From PALSA-612 sp046729255 (GTDB lineage: Bacteria; Actinomycetota; Thermoleophilia; Gaiellales; Gaiellaceae): DNA of 8,473 nucleotides. The stretch is taken from assembly GCA_046729255.1 (NCBI GenBank), contig JBKPGF010000058.1, forward strand, positions 1 to 8,473, read 5' to 3'. Shown here piece after piece: positions 1 through 5,937 of the stretch. The notes under the pieces are model-generated. The model was given only the letters and a program-made list of their open reading frames with translations. It was not told where the DNA came from and did not search any database. Positions within the stretch are counted from its first letter, which is position 1, and each line of letters starts with the position of its first letter. The position numbers were made by a program, and so were the translations under genes.

Positions 1-162
1 CACGTGGAGGACGGTGCGGTCAGCCACGTCCGTATCCTGCTCGATCAGCTCGTCGGGCGGCACGGCCGTAGCGGCGCTCCTCATCCTCCTGCTGACGTCT
101 TTGGGCTGTCACGCGGTCGCCGCGTACGTCGTGCCGGCTCGCGCCTGCCTTCATCCTCCTGA
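1..162 (+). CDS. Possible 3' end of a gene entering from the left (SnoaL/NTF2-like?)
   Basis: Frame 1 on the plus strand is open from the window edge to a TGA at 160-162, giving 53 residues. The first 20 or so (HVEDGAVSHVRILLDQLVG) resemble the last strand of SnoaL/NTF2-like proteins, where a V-E-D-G-x-I/V turn is followed by a strand with R and a D. The rest is Arg/Pro-rich and uninformative. The call is weak because an equally open minus-strand frame exists: an ATG at 84-82 reads 28 codons off the window edge with high third-position GC. Only one of the two can be real. The missing upstream sequence would decide it. Confidence 0.27.
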   Translation, partial: HVEDGAVSHVRILLDQLVGRHGRSGAPHPPADVFGLSRGRRVRRAGSRLPSSS

Positions 163-237
163 CGGCTGCAGCCCTCATCGATGACCGAAGAACCGGTGAA
201 AACGGCCGACCCGCGGAAGCCGCCGTCTAGCCGCGAA
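163..237. other. Short intergenic stretch with a weak terminator-like repeat
   Basis: These bases lie 3' of the minus-strand dehydrogenase gene. Read on the minus strand, ACGGC and GCCGT can pair across a loop of about 15 nt and are followed by four T. This could be a poor intrinsic terminator for the operon, but the 5-bp stem is short and chance pairing is easy in GC-rich DNA. A perfect 10-base palindrome, GGCTGCAGCC, lies at 163-172. No gene is visible here. Confidence 0.25.
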
Positions 238-1167
238 TTACAGGTCTGTGCCGACGCCGCGCTCGCGGGCGTTCGCGACGGCCGCCGCGCCGGCTGCGAT
301 GTCCCATGCGGCGATGCCATTCGACTTAAAGACGACGATGTCCTCGTCGGACTGCCGGCCCGCAACTTCGCCCGCGACGACCTCGGCGAGCTCGTGCACC
401 TCGAGCCAGTCGAGCACGCCCTGCGCCACCGGTTCGATGAGGTCACCCGACTCGATCCGCGCGTCGTCGAGCGAGTCACAACAGACGAACGCGGCCCGCT
501 CGAGCACCGTGTTGTCCAGCTCGCGGTTGCGCGGGACGTTCGCGCCCGCGGCACACACGAGCGTGCCGGGCAGCAGCCACTCCCCGCGCAGCACGGGGTC
601 CTTCGACGTCGTGATCGTGACGACGACGTCCTGCGCTGCCGCGTCCTGATGGCTTTCCGCAGCTTCGGCGCCCATGCGGTTGGCGAACGCCTCGCGCCGC
701 TCGGGGTCGCGGCAATAGACGACGGTCGTTGCGATGTCCGGGAGGGCGGCGCGCACGGCGGCGATCTGCGTCTCCGCCTGGCGGCCGCAGCCGATGACGC
801 CGAGACTCGCCGCACCCTCCTTCGCCAGGTGCTTCGCGGCCACGCCGCTCGCGGCTCCGGTCCGTAGGCGCCCGAGCATGTCGGCCTCCAGCACGGCGAC
901 GACGTCGTGCCGGGCGGCATGGAACAGCGTGAGCATGAACTTCGCACCCCCGATACCGGCGGCATAGGTCTTCACGCCGGCCACACCGAGGCCGAGGTCG
1001 GATGCCGCCATTACCGCCAGCCGGCCGTCCTCGAGCCGGAGCCGATAGCGCGGGTGGTTTTCTATCTCGCCTGCTGCCTGACGACGGAAGGAGCCCTCGA
1101 CTGCTTCGAGGGCGTCGCCCATCGTGAAGACGGCCTCGACGTCCTCTTCGGTCAGGTACAGCGCCAC
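238..1167 (-). CDS. Ornithine cyclodeaminase / mu-crystallin family NAD(P)-dependent dehydrogenase
   Basis: This 309-aa protein is full length for the OCD/mu-crystallin/archaeal alanine dehydrogenase family, cytosolic NAD(P) enzymes acting on amino or imino acids. A conserved Lys lies at position 66 (GVKTYAAG), where the family has its catalytic Lys. R102 is in the RTGAASGVAAKHLA segment that precedes the Rossmann domain. The dinucleotide-binding turn is LGVIGCGRQAETQ (122-134), and GANVPRNRELD (208-218) and VFKSNGIAAWDIA (279-291) are family signatures. The start is GTG at 1167, nine bases after the stop of the upstream PRC-barrel gene; no strong Shine-Dalgarno is seen, so coupling is likely. 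The family covers ornithine cyclodeaminase, alanine dehydrogenase, ketimine reductase and opine or siderophore-precursor synthases. The exact substrate cannot be told from sequence. It is the last gene of the metal-transporter operon. Confidence 0.9.
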   Translation of the reverse strand: MALYLTEEDVEAVFTMGDALEAVEGSFRRQAAGEIENHPRYRLRLEDGRLAVMAASDLGLGVAGVKTYAAGIGGAKFMLTLFHAARHDVVAVLEADMLGRLRTGAASGVAAKHLAKEGAASLGVIGCGRQAETQIAAVRAALPDIATTVVYCRDPERREAFANRMGAEAAESHQDAAAQDVVVTITTSKDPVLRGEWLLPGTLVCAAGANVPRNRELDNTVLERAAFVCCDSLDDARIESGDLIEPVAQGVLDWLEVHELAEVVAGEVAGRQSDEDIVVFKSNGIAAWDIAAGAAAVANARERGVGTDL

Positions 1168-1176
1168 GCGAGAAGC

Positions 1177-1446
1177 CTATTCGTGCAGCGTCCCGTCCTT
1201 GACGACGATGCCCCGGCGATCGGCGCGGACGACAGCAGACCACGGCACGACGTCGTCGGTCCGAATGCGCTGCCGCGACGCCGGTGAGCCGATGCCAAGC
1301 CGCTCCAGCAGGCCGAGGCCTCCCACCACGAGGCCGGTGACCCGCAACGAGCGCGCGCCGAGCTCGGCTCGCACATCGTGGACGCGTCCGAGCCCCTTGC
1401 CCGACTCCGTGCGTACCTTCAGTCCGAGAAGCTCTGACAGCCTCAT
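1177..1446 (-). CDS. Small PRC-barrel domain protein (second of two)
   Basis: This 89-aa protein is essentially one PRC-barrel domain. Two opening strands (ELLGLKVRTESGKGLGRVHDV, approximately residues 5-25) show the typical G-x-x-V...G-x-G-x-V-x-D pattern. LRVTGLVVG (35-43) and a GLLERLG segment follow, and the protein closes with DDVVPWSAVV and a strand reading GIVVKDG. PRC-barrels are small beta-barrels found in the ribosome maturation factor RimM and the photosynthetic reaction centre H subunit, and as stand-alone proteins; they usually mediate protein contacts. The ATG at 1446-1444 overlaps the previous gene's TGA (ATGA), with GGGGG just upstream as a ribosome site. A longer in-frame reading from 1842 exists, but its N-terminal part is Arg-rich antisense-type noise over the previous gene. 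Its position suggests a partner of the transporter or of the sister PRC protein; that is inference. Confidence 0.8.
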   Translation of the reverse strand: MRLSELLGLKVRTESGKGLGRVHDVRAELGARSLRVTGLVVGGLGLLERLGIGSPASRQRIRTDDVVPWSAVVRADRRGIVVKDGTLHE

Positions 1447-1787
1447 TCGGCCCCCGGAAGACATCGCAGCCACTGCCGAGCTCGATCGTCGCCTCGTCCC
1501 AGTCCGTAGTCCGCCGCCCTGCGCCGAAGGCGGATCGCAGAGTCGATTCCTTCGACTTCCTCCCAGGAGAGCCGCACCGATCGGCGCCGCACCACGGCGG
1601 CAGCCACCCGTCCCACCAGACCCCGGCCCCTCCAGGTGGACGGCCCGCTCAGTAGTGCGGTCACGCGGGGCGACCCCGTCGAGACACCCTCGAGCTCGAG
1701 GTCGTCGACCTTTCCGCATCGCCGGTCGTCGGCGTCGATCAGCTGATGATCGAGGATGCCGAGTGCGAGATCGATCGGATTGCTCAT
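1443..1787 (-). CDS. PRC-barrel-like protein (first of two), coupled to the transporter
   Basis: This 114-aa protein opens with a PRC-barrel half reading LDHQLIDADDRRCGKVDDLELEG (split at D19: LDHQLIDAD then DRRCGKVDDLELEG, residues 12-34). RVTALLSGP follows, then an Arg-rich stretch, then VRLSWEEVEGID (71-82), which corresponds to the closing PRC strand. The C-terminal tail is AADYGLGRGDD...LPGAE. The ATG at 1787-1785 overlaps the transporter's TGA as ATGA, with GGGGCAGGG immediately upstream. The TGA at 1445-1443 in turn overlaps the start of the second PRC gene. It is likely a soluble cytoplasmic protein made in step with the transporter and may act as a regulatory or assembly subunit. No enzymatic residues are evident. 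It is too short in a unique frame to stand out among overlapping longer frames, but homology-like motifs and both ATGA junctions support it. Confidence 0.8.
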   Translation of the reverse strand: MSNPIDLALGILDHQLIDADDRRCGKVDDLELEGVSTGSPRVTALLSGPSTWRGRGLVGRVAAAVVRRRSVRLSWEEVEGIDSAIRLRRRAADYGLGRGDDRARQWLRCLPGAE

Positions 1788-3010
1788 CCCTGCCCCATGT
1801 TGGTGACGACCATGAGCGGGATCGCGGCGACTGCCACCGCACAGATCACGACGAGAAAGACGAGTCCGAAGACGTTCGCCCAGCGCCCGTTCGCGTACCT
1901 CCCCATGTACGCGCGGTCGTTGGCCACGAGCAGGATGGGGATGTACGTCGTGGGGAGCGCGACGACGGAGAAGATCACCGCGTACTCCGTCAGCATGATC
2001 GGGTCGATTCCCGTAAGCACGACGAGAAACCCGAGCGCCACGAGCACGAGCCAGGCGAACGTGAACCGCGGGGCGCCGGCAGGTTTCCGGTACTTCCCCC
2101 ATTCCCACCCGAAGAACTGCGCAACGTTGTAGGCACCAGAGAGCACGGTGTCGATGGCGGCTCCACCGACTGCGAAGAGAATGCCCACGAGCGCGATCAC
2201 GAGCGCAGCCGCCCCGAGCGGCACCTCGGCACCGAGTCCCACCGACCCGAGCTTCGACGGATCGATGCCGCGCGGAAAGTACAGCGCGGCGGCCGTGATC
2301 ATCAAAGCGAACGACAGGAAGCCGCCGAGGCTGAAGCCGATCATCGCGTTCGCCCTGTTGACGCCGAGATCCTTCGGTGTCCACCGTTCTTCGACCGCCC
2401 CCGACGAGAAGAAGTACACCTCGTAGGGGACGGTCGCCGCACCGATCAGGCCCACCACAAAGTAGAAGTAGAGGGCGGTATCGGTCCCCGCGACGTGTGG
2501 CACGAAGCCGCTTCCGACTTCTCCCCAGTCGGGGTTGAGCTTGATGGCTCCGACGGCGAAGACGAGAAGCAGCAGGCCTCCGTAGCCGAAGACTCGCTCG
2601 ATCCACCCGAATGGCATGAACCAGACCACGAGGCCGAGACCGAGTACGGCGACCAGGAGGAGCGCGCGGTACGGCAGTCCCGAGAGCAGCTGCAACACGA
2701 GAGCGACACCGCCGACTTCCGCGGCGACCATGAGGAGGTTCACGATCTGGGCCGCGACGAGTGTCACCATGCCGACGGAGAAGCCAAGCCTCTCGCGGAC
2801 AGCGTCGAACACGGCCCGGCCCGACACGCTGGCGACGCGTCCGCACATCTCGGCGTACGTGATGATCGCGCCGACTCCCACGACGACCGCCCACAGGAGC
2901 TCGTAGCCGAAGGCGGCGCCGGCAGCGAAGTTGAACACGATGTCGCCGATGTCGACGAACCCGCCGATCGCCGCGAGGATGCCGAGCGCGATCGCGAAGA
3001 CCTTGTTCAT
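1784..3010 (-). CDS. Divergent Nramp-like divalent metal ion transporter
   Basis: This 408-aa integral membrane protein has about 11 predicted helices and the length and layout of the Nramp/MntH family, proton-coupled Mn2+/Fe2+ importers of the LeuT fold. The helix 1 to 2 region (GFVDIGD at 17-23, then AGAAFGYELLW at 30-40) aligns with the canonical DPGN helix and its AGAxFGYELLW follow-on. Helix 6 carries GAATVPYEVYFFSSG (190-204), matching GATxMPHNxxxHS. The key residues differ: DPGN is D20-I-G-D23, and MPHN is V194-P-Y-E197, so the metal-binding Met is gone and two acidic residues are added. Met loss is associated with broader or Mg2+-type selectivity in the family, so substrate assignment is open. 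The start ATG at 3010 overlaps the lipoprotein's TGA (ATGA), and the end overlaps the PRC gene in the same way. It sits in the inner membrane. Confidence 0.9.
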   Translation of the reverse strand: MNKVFAIALGILAAIGGFVDIGDIVFNFAAGAAFGYELLWAVVVGVGAIITYAEMCGRVASVSGRAVFDAVRERLGFSVGMVTLVAAQIVNLLMVAAEVGGVALVLQLLSGLPYRALLLVAVLGLGLVVWFMPFGWIERVFGYGGLLLLVFAVGAIKLNPDWGEVGSGFVPHVAGTDTALYFYFVVGLIGAATVPYEVYFFSSGAVEERWTPKDLGVNRANAMIGFSLGGFLSFALMITAAALYFPRGIDPSKLGSVGLGAEVPLGAAALVIALVGILFAVGGAAIDTVLSGAYNVAQFFGWEWGKYRKPAGAPRFTFAWLVLVALGFLVVLTGIDPIMLTEYAVIFSVVALPTTYIPILLVANDRAYMGRYANGRWANVFGLVFLVVICAVAVAAIPLMVVTNMGQG

Positions 3011-3411
3011 GCCGACTCGCGGTCTGCCGTCTGCGCCGCTTCCTCCAGACGGCGCGCGATGCGACCGGCCTCATCCTCCGACGCCTCGTCGAGGCGCTCG
3101 AGATCCCTCGCGACCGATGTGGCCAGTCGTCGCGCGAGGGCGACGTCGTCCTTCAGGCTGGCGCTTGACTGCGCAGATTCAAGCCTTGCGCTGACGGCCT
3201 CCGCCTGCGCGGCGAGCTCACCGCCGTGAACGCGAGCGAACGCGGAGGTCGTTCGGCCGCGTGAGACGTCGTGCGACAGCAGTGCACCTTCGGCCGCAGC
3301 CGACTGGATCGCCTCGAAGTCGTGGTCGAGCGCGGATCGGGTCAGCTCGTGAGTGCCTCCGCACGCGGCGACCGTGCAGGTCAGCAGCATCGCTACGAGG
3401 AGGCGTGCCAT
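3007..3411 (-). CDS. Small alpha-helical lipoprotein, first gene of the metal-transporter operon
   Basis: This 134-aa protein has a short basic N-terminus, a hydrophobic stretch and a lipobox V-A-A-C at residues 14-17, so it is predicted to be cleaved before Cys17 and lipid-anchored on the outer face of the membrane. The mature part (about 118 aa) is rich in Ala, Glu, Arg and Leu. Its heptad-like spacing (roughly 66-130) suggests a helical bundle or coiled coil; no named domain is recognised. The start is ATG at 3411 with AGGGG three bases upstream. The stop at 3009-3007 overlaps the transporter start. Its position suggests an extracytoplasmic accessory to the transporter, but nothing in the sequence shows metal-binding motifs beyond a few His and acidic residues. 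Confidence 0.75.
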   Translation of the reverse strand: MARLLVAMLLTCTVAACGGTHELTRSALDHDFEAIQSAAAEGALLSHDVSRGRTTSAFARVHGGELAAQAEAVSARLESAQSSASLKDDVALARRLATSVARDLERLDEASEDEAGRIARRLEEAAQTADRESA

Positions 3412-3449
3412 GGGCCCCTGAGTACCCGCATCGGGAGACTCGCCAACGA

Positions 3450-3473
3450 GGGAGGGGCCTTGCGGCCCCTCCC
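3450..3473 (-). terminator. Perfect 10-bp GC-rich stem-loop, tetraloop
   Basis: GGGAGGGGCC pairs perfectly with GGCCCCTCCC across a 4-base loop (TTGC on plus, GCAA on minus). On the minus strand the loop is a GNRA tetraloop, which favours folding of that transcript. It lies 36 bases 3' of the possible small gene's stop and 38 bases 5' of the lipoprotein start. It may terminate the former, or act as a 5'-leader hairpin for the operon. No U-tract follows on either strand, which is common for high-GC actinobacterial terminators but leaves the call uncertain. Confidence 0.45.
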
Positions 3474-3509
3474 GGCGGCTGGTTGTAGGCTCCTATCGCG
3501 GAAGGCAGT

Positions 3510-3725
3510 TCACGACTGGAGCCGTGGCGCGCCGACGGTCCTGCCGCGCGGCGCACCGAGGTGAGCTCGCACCGTCCCCAACAGTCGCTCGAGGCTCCCC
3601 ACACGCCGGCGTTCCCGTGCACCGTCAGCCGGTAGTCGGTGCGCGTGCGCCAGCGCGGCGCGAACGAGCCGCTCCTCGTGTCGCAGCTGGGCAATCTCGT
3701 GATGTGAGGACGGGGGTGTGCTCAC
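3510..3725 (-). CDS. Possible small protein of unknown function
   Basis: A minus-strand frame from GTG at 3725 to TGA at 3512-3510 gives 71 residues, with a regular amphipathic pattern (EIAQLRHEERLVRAALAHA, then ERRRVGSLERLLGTVRAHL) typical of short helical actinobacterial hypotheticals. A perfect stem-loop lies 36 bases after its stop. Against it: no Shine-Dalgarno precedes the GTG, and third-position GC (about three quarters by hand count) is lower than in the surrounding genes. A longer version starts from ATG at 3800. No function can be assigned; it may be chance. Confidence 0.33.
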   Translation of the reverse strand: MSTPPSSHHEIAQLRHEERLVRAALAHAHRLPADGARERRRVGSLERLLGTVRAHLGAPRGRTVGAPRLQS

Positions 3726-3793
3726 GAGGACCGAGGCTACGTTTCTGTCGACGACCCGTCGCTCGCGCACGTGACGTTGCGAATGTCGCCTTC

Positions 3794-4465
3794 GTGACAC
3801 AAACTGTGGCCGTGGAGTGGACGCTGCTCCAGGGACTGCCGCCGGAAGACGTCCGGCGGTTGCTCTCGATCGCGCGACGACGGACGTTCCGCAAGGGGGA
3901 GGTCGTCTTCCACCGCGACGACCTCGCCGAGTCGCTGCACCTAATCGTCAAGGGCCGGTTCGCAGTACGCATCACGACGCCGCACGGGGAGACGGCGATG
4001 CTCGACGTCATCGGACCCGGAGAGGCGTTCGGGGAGCTGGCGCTACTCTCGCCCGGCTCTCGCCGCTCGGCGACGGTCGAGTCGCTCGACGAGGGCGAGA
4101 CGCTGTCCATCCTCCGAGACGAGTTCGCGCTCCTGCAGGCTGAGCACCCGGGCGTCAAGGACTGCCTGCTGCGACTGCTGGCCGAGCAGCTGACGCGGGC
4201 GAGTGACCGCATCGTCGAGGCGCACTACACCGACGCCGAGACACGGGTTCGCCGGCGTCTGAGAGACCTCGCGCTCCGCCAGGGCGGCAACGGCGACCAG
4301 CTCGACGTCTCGATGACGCAGGAGCATCTCGCCGAGATGGCGGGCACGTCGCGCGCGACGGTGAACCGAGTGCTGCGAGAGGAGGAGCGCAGAGGAACCG
4401 TGGCGCTCAGTCGCGGGCACACGACGGTGCTCGACGTCGAGGACCTCTCGAAGCGCTGCAAGTAG
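3794..4465 (+). CDS. Crp/Fnr-family transcriptional regulator
   Basis: This 223-aa protein (if started at 3794) has an N-terminal cyclic-nucleotide-binding beta-roll (about 10-110), a dimerisation helix (about 112-145) and a C-terminal winged helix. The phosphate-binding cassette reads GEAFGELALLSPGSRRSATV (76-95), keeping G-E-L-A-L and R-S-A-T. Real cNMP binding is therefore plausible, unlike in Fnr types, and no N-terminal Cys cluster for iron-sulfur is present. The helix-turn-helix is MTQEHLAEMAGTSRATVNRVL (174-194), with recognition helix around SRATVNRVL. The start is uncertain: GTG codons at 3794, 3806 and 3812 are in frame, none with a clear ribosome site, and upstream sequence in frame is unlike the family. 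The 11-base repeat CACA-AAC-TGTG overlaps these starts. It is divergent from the metal-transporter operon, but no site shows that it controls it. Confidence 0.9.
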   Translation: MTQTVAVEWTLLQGLPPEDVRRLLSIARRRTFRKGEVVFHRDDLAESLHLIVKGRFAVRITTPHGETAMLDVIGPGEAFGELALLSPGSRRSATVESLDEGETLSILRDEFALLQAEHPGVKDCLLRLLAEQLTRASDRIVEAHYTDAETRVRRRLRDLALRQGGNGDQLDVSMTQEHLAEMAGTSRATVNRVLREEERRGTVALSRGHTTVLDVEDLSKRCK

Positions 4466-4468
4466 CTA

Positions 4469-4633
4469 GGAGGGTTTGGCGGAACCGTGCTCGTCGCTGG
4501 GGCACGCTGGTCGTCGTACTGCAAGGACGCAGGGAGCCCGCGTACTGAATGAAGTACGCGGGCGACCGAGGACGCCGCAGGACGGCGATCCAGCGTGTTC
4601 CAGCGGCTCAGTCACTGTTTCGCCAGACCCTCC
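4469..4633 (+). repeat. 165-bp imperfect palindrome filling the convergent intergenic space; likely structured RNA
   Basis: Two arms of about 80 nt are reverse complements. Paired blocks are 4469-4485 with 4617-4633 (15/17 identical), 4493-4510 with 4590-4607 (15/18), 4511-4522 with 4577-4588 (10/12) and 4536-4546 with 4553-4563 (11/11), around a hexaloop GAATGA. In the outer three blocks, six of seven mismatches are L=T/R=C or L=G/R=A, which become G.U wobbles in a plus-strand RNA but A.C clashes in a minus-strand RNA. The fold therefore favours the transcript of the Crp/Fnr gene. The element begins 3 bases after that gene's stop and ends 2 bases from the opposing gene's stop. It could be a long terminator, a 3'-UTR RNA, or a palindromic mobile element of MITE/REP type. 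Confidence 0.7.
4536..4563. terminator. Core stem-loop of the convergent palindrome, probable bidirectional terminator
   Basis: An 11-bp perfect stem (GCCCGCGTACT with AGTACGCGGGC) encloses a 6-base loop, midway between two convergent stop codons (4465 and 4636). Being perfect, it folds equally on both strands and can serve both genes. No T-tract follows on either side. It is the apical hairpin of the larger element described separately. Confidence 0.55.
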
Positions 4634-4635
4634 TC

Positions 4636-5901
4636 CTACCCGGTGACGAAGAACGGCAGCTGGCCACGAACCGCATTCGTGCCGCCGTCAGCAAGGTCGA
4701 TCACCCGCACCGTGGGCGGATAGGCGTCCTTGCCGCCGACGTACACGTAGCCGCCGGCCACCTGGAACCACCACACCGCCTCGTCGCCGAGGGCGCGCCA
4801 GAGCTGCTCGCCGTCGTACGAGTACGCGGCGAGTCCGATGCCCGACTCCTTCTCGGTTTGCCCGTCCCAGCTTCCCCCCGCAGCGAGCAGCACGCCGCTC
4901 GATGCCTGCACGTAGCTCGCGCCAGCCTCGAGGGTGCGCCGAGTGCCCGCCCCGAGATCGAACAGCTCCAGCCCGGACGACGGGTGGTTGACGAATCCGT
5001 CGAAGTCGGAACCGGCAACAGCGAGCTTGCCCTTACCCAGGGACACTGCCTGCCGCTGCCAGCCCATTTGGCGCTTGGCATGTGCGGTCGGCTGCAGCCA
5101 ATCGAGAAAGCGACCAAAGAGTGACGCAGGTCGGTTGACCTCGCGATGGCTGACGGCGAGCGTCGTGAGATCGATGTCGGCGACGAGGCCGTCCTGACCG
5201 ACGACGTAGGCGTGCCCGAACGCCGGATCGACGGCGAGGCCCGGAGAAGCCATGCGATAGGTCGGCTCCTCGCCTGAGCCTTCCATCACGCCGCCCGCCT
5301 GAATGCGGTCGAGCTGGACTGACCTCGTCGCTCCGTTCTCGTCGACGACGAGGACCTTGGCCGGACCGATGCTGTCCAACGACCCGCCGACCGCGACGAC
5401 GGAGGAGCCCGCTCGAGCCCAGGTCGAGAACCCGTCGAACGGCACGCGCTTCACCGCACGGCGGGACGCAGGATTGGCGACGAGCAGCTGTTGGCCACCG
5501 ACCCGATCGTTCCACTCGAGTGCGAGCAGTCGGTTGGCGGTCGGCCAGGAGATCGGATGCACGCTCCAGCCCGGCCGTGGCGCGACGCGTGTGACACGCT
5601 TCATCCGCTTCACGTCGACGATCGCGAGCCCGGCGCCGGCCGTGCCGACGGCGACCCTCGCCCGGGTGGGCGACATGACGGCCGCGAATGCCCCGTCGAG
5701 CTTCACGACGCCACGCTTCAGCTGCTTCAGCGTCTGCGGCTGGAGCCACGCGAGCTTCGGCTGCTGGATCTCACCGCCGACGACGGCGAGCTCCGCGGTC
5801 GTGTGCACGACAGCCGGCTCCTTCGCCGTTGCCGCAGTAGGCCCAACCGAGCCGGCGACGACGAGTCCGATACCTGCGAGCAGCAGCGCGATCCGGCGCA
5901 C
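4636..5901 (-). CDS. Exported beta-propeller-like protein of unknown function
   Basis: A GTG start at 5901 gives 421 aa beginning VRRIALLLAGIGLVVAG, a classic Sec signal peptide, with a likely cleavage after ATA at residues 24-26 before KEPAV. The mature protein is made of repeated short strands: VAVGTAGAGLAIVDV, LLALEWNDRVGGQQLLVAN, HAYVVGQDGLVADIDL, KLAVAGSDFDGFV, YVYVGGKDAYPPTVRVIDL. This pattern fits a YVTN/WD40/PQQ-like beta-propeller, though no canonical repeat motif is exact. A longer in-frame reading from 6285 exists, but its N-terminal part overlaps the divergent nuclease gene antisense and lacks family character. Upstream of 5901 only AGAG resembles a ribosome site. The role is unknown; such proteins are extracellular or wall-associated binding or scaffold proteins. 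It converges with the Crp/Fnr gene. Confidence 0.8.
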   Translation of the reverse strand: MRRIALLLAGIGLVVAGSVGPTAATAKEPAVVHTTAELAVVGGEIQQPKLAWLQPQTLKQLKRGVVKLDGAFAAVMSPTRARVAVGTAGAGLAIVDVKRMKRVTRVAPRPGWSVHPISWPTANRLLALEWNDRVGGQQLLVANPASRRAVKRVPFDGFSTWARAGSSVVAVGGSLDSIGPAKVLVVDENGATRSVQLDRIQAGGVMEGSGEEPTYRMASPGLAVDPAFGHAYVVGQDGLVADIDLTTLAVSHREVNRPASLFGRFLDWLQPTAHAKRQMGWQRQAVSLGKGKLAVAGSDFDGFVNHPSSGLELFDLGAGTRRTLEAGASYVQASSGVLLAAGGSWDGQTEKESGIGLAAYSYDGEQLWRALGDEAVWWFQVAGGYVYVGGKDAYPPTVRVIDLADGGTNAVRGQLPFFVTG

Positions 5902-5937
5902 GAACGTCTCTACACCGTAGATTGGCCGCAGGTTCCC

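Larger units (their letters stand above)
3412..3793. other. 382-bp region between the divergent operon and the Crp/Fnr gene
   Basis: The region separates the minus-strand lipoprotein start from the plus-strand regulator start and should contain the promoters of both. I see no convincing -35/-10 pair. A TACAAC on the minus strand near 3480-3485 is a 4/6 match to the -10 consensus, with no good -35. The region holds a perfect stem-loop and a possible short minus-strand gene, listed separately. The plus-strand frame leading into the regulator is open back to 3524, but its translation is Arg/Pro/Ala-rich and unlike the regulator family, so it is treated as non-coding. Confidence 0.5.

Noticed and set aside
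81..965. 294-codon minus-strand frame and several plus-strand frames across the OCD-family gene
   Set aside because: Shadows: Ser/Arg/Pro/Thr-rich translations with no motifs, against a clear family match in the true frame.
1443..3074. 543-codon minus-strand frame spanning the transporter
   Set aside because: Most of it is the Arg-rich shadow of the Nramp gene in another frame; only its final 114 codons are real (first PRC-barrel gene).
1124..3229. 701-codon open frame on the plus strand opposite the transporter operon
   Set aside because: The translation is a low-complexity mix of Arg, Asp, His, Glu and Ser with no fold-like pattern. The opposite strand has well-supported genes; GC-rich codons rarely give antisense stops.
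3798..3808. CACA-AAC-TGTG as an autoregulatory Crp/Fnr operator
   Set aside because: The arms are only 4 bp with a 3-base spacer, unlike the TGTGA-N6-TCACA type, and it overlaps the likely start codon. It could matter only if the true start is GTG 3812.
5491..5937. N-terminal extension of the nuclease frame
   Set aside because: It lies antisense to the propeller gene, is Arg-rich, and has no family match; the SNase-like part starts after 5938.
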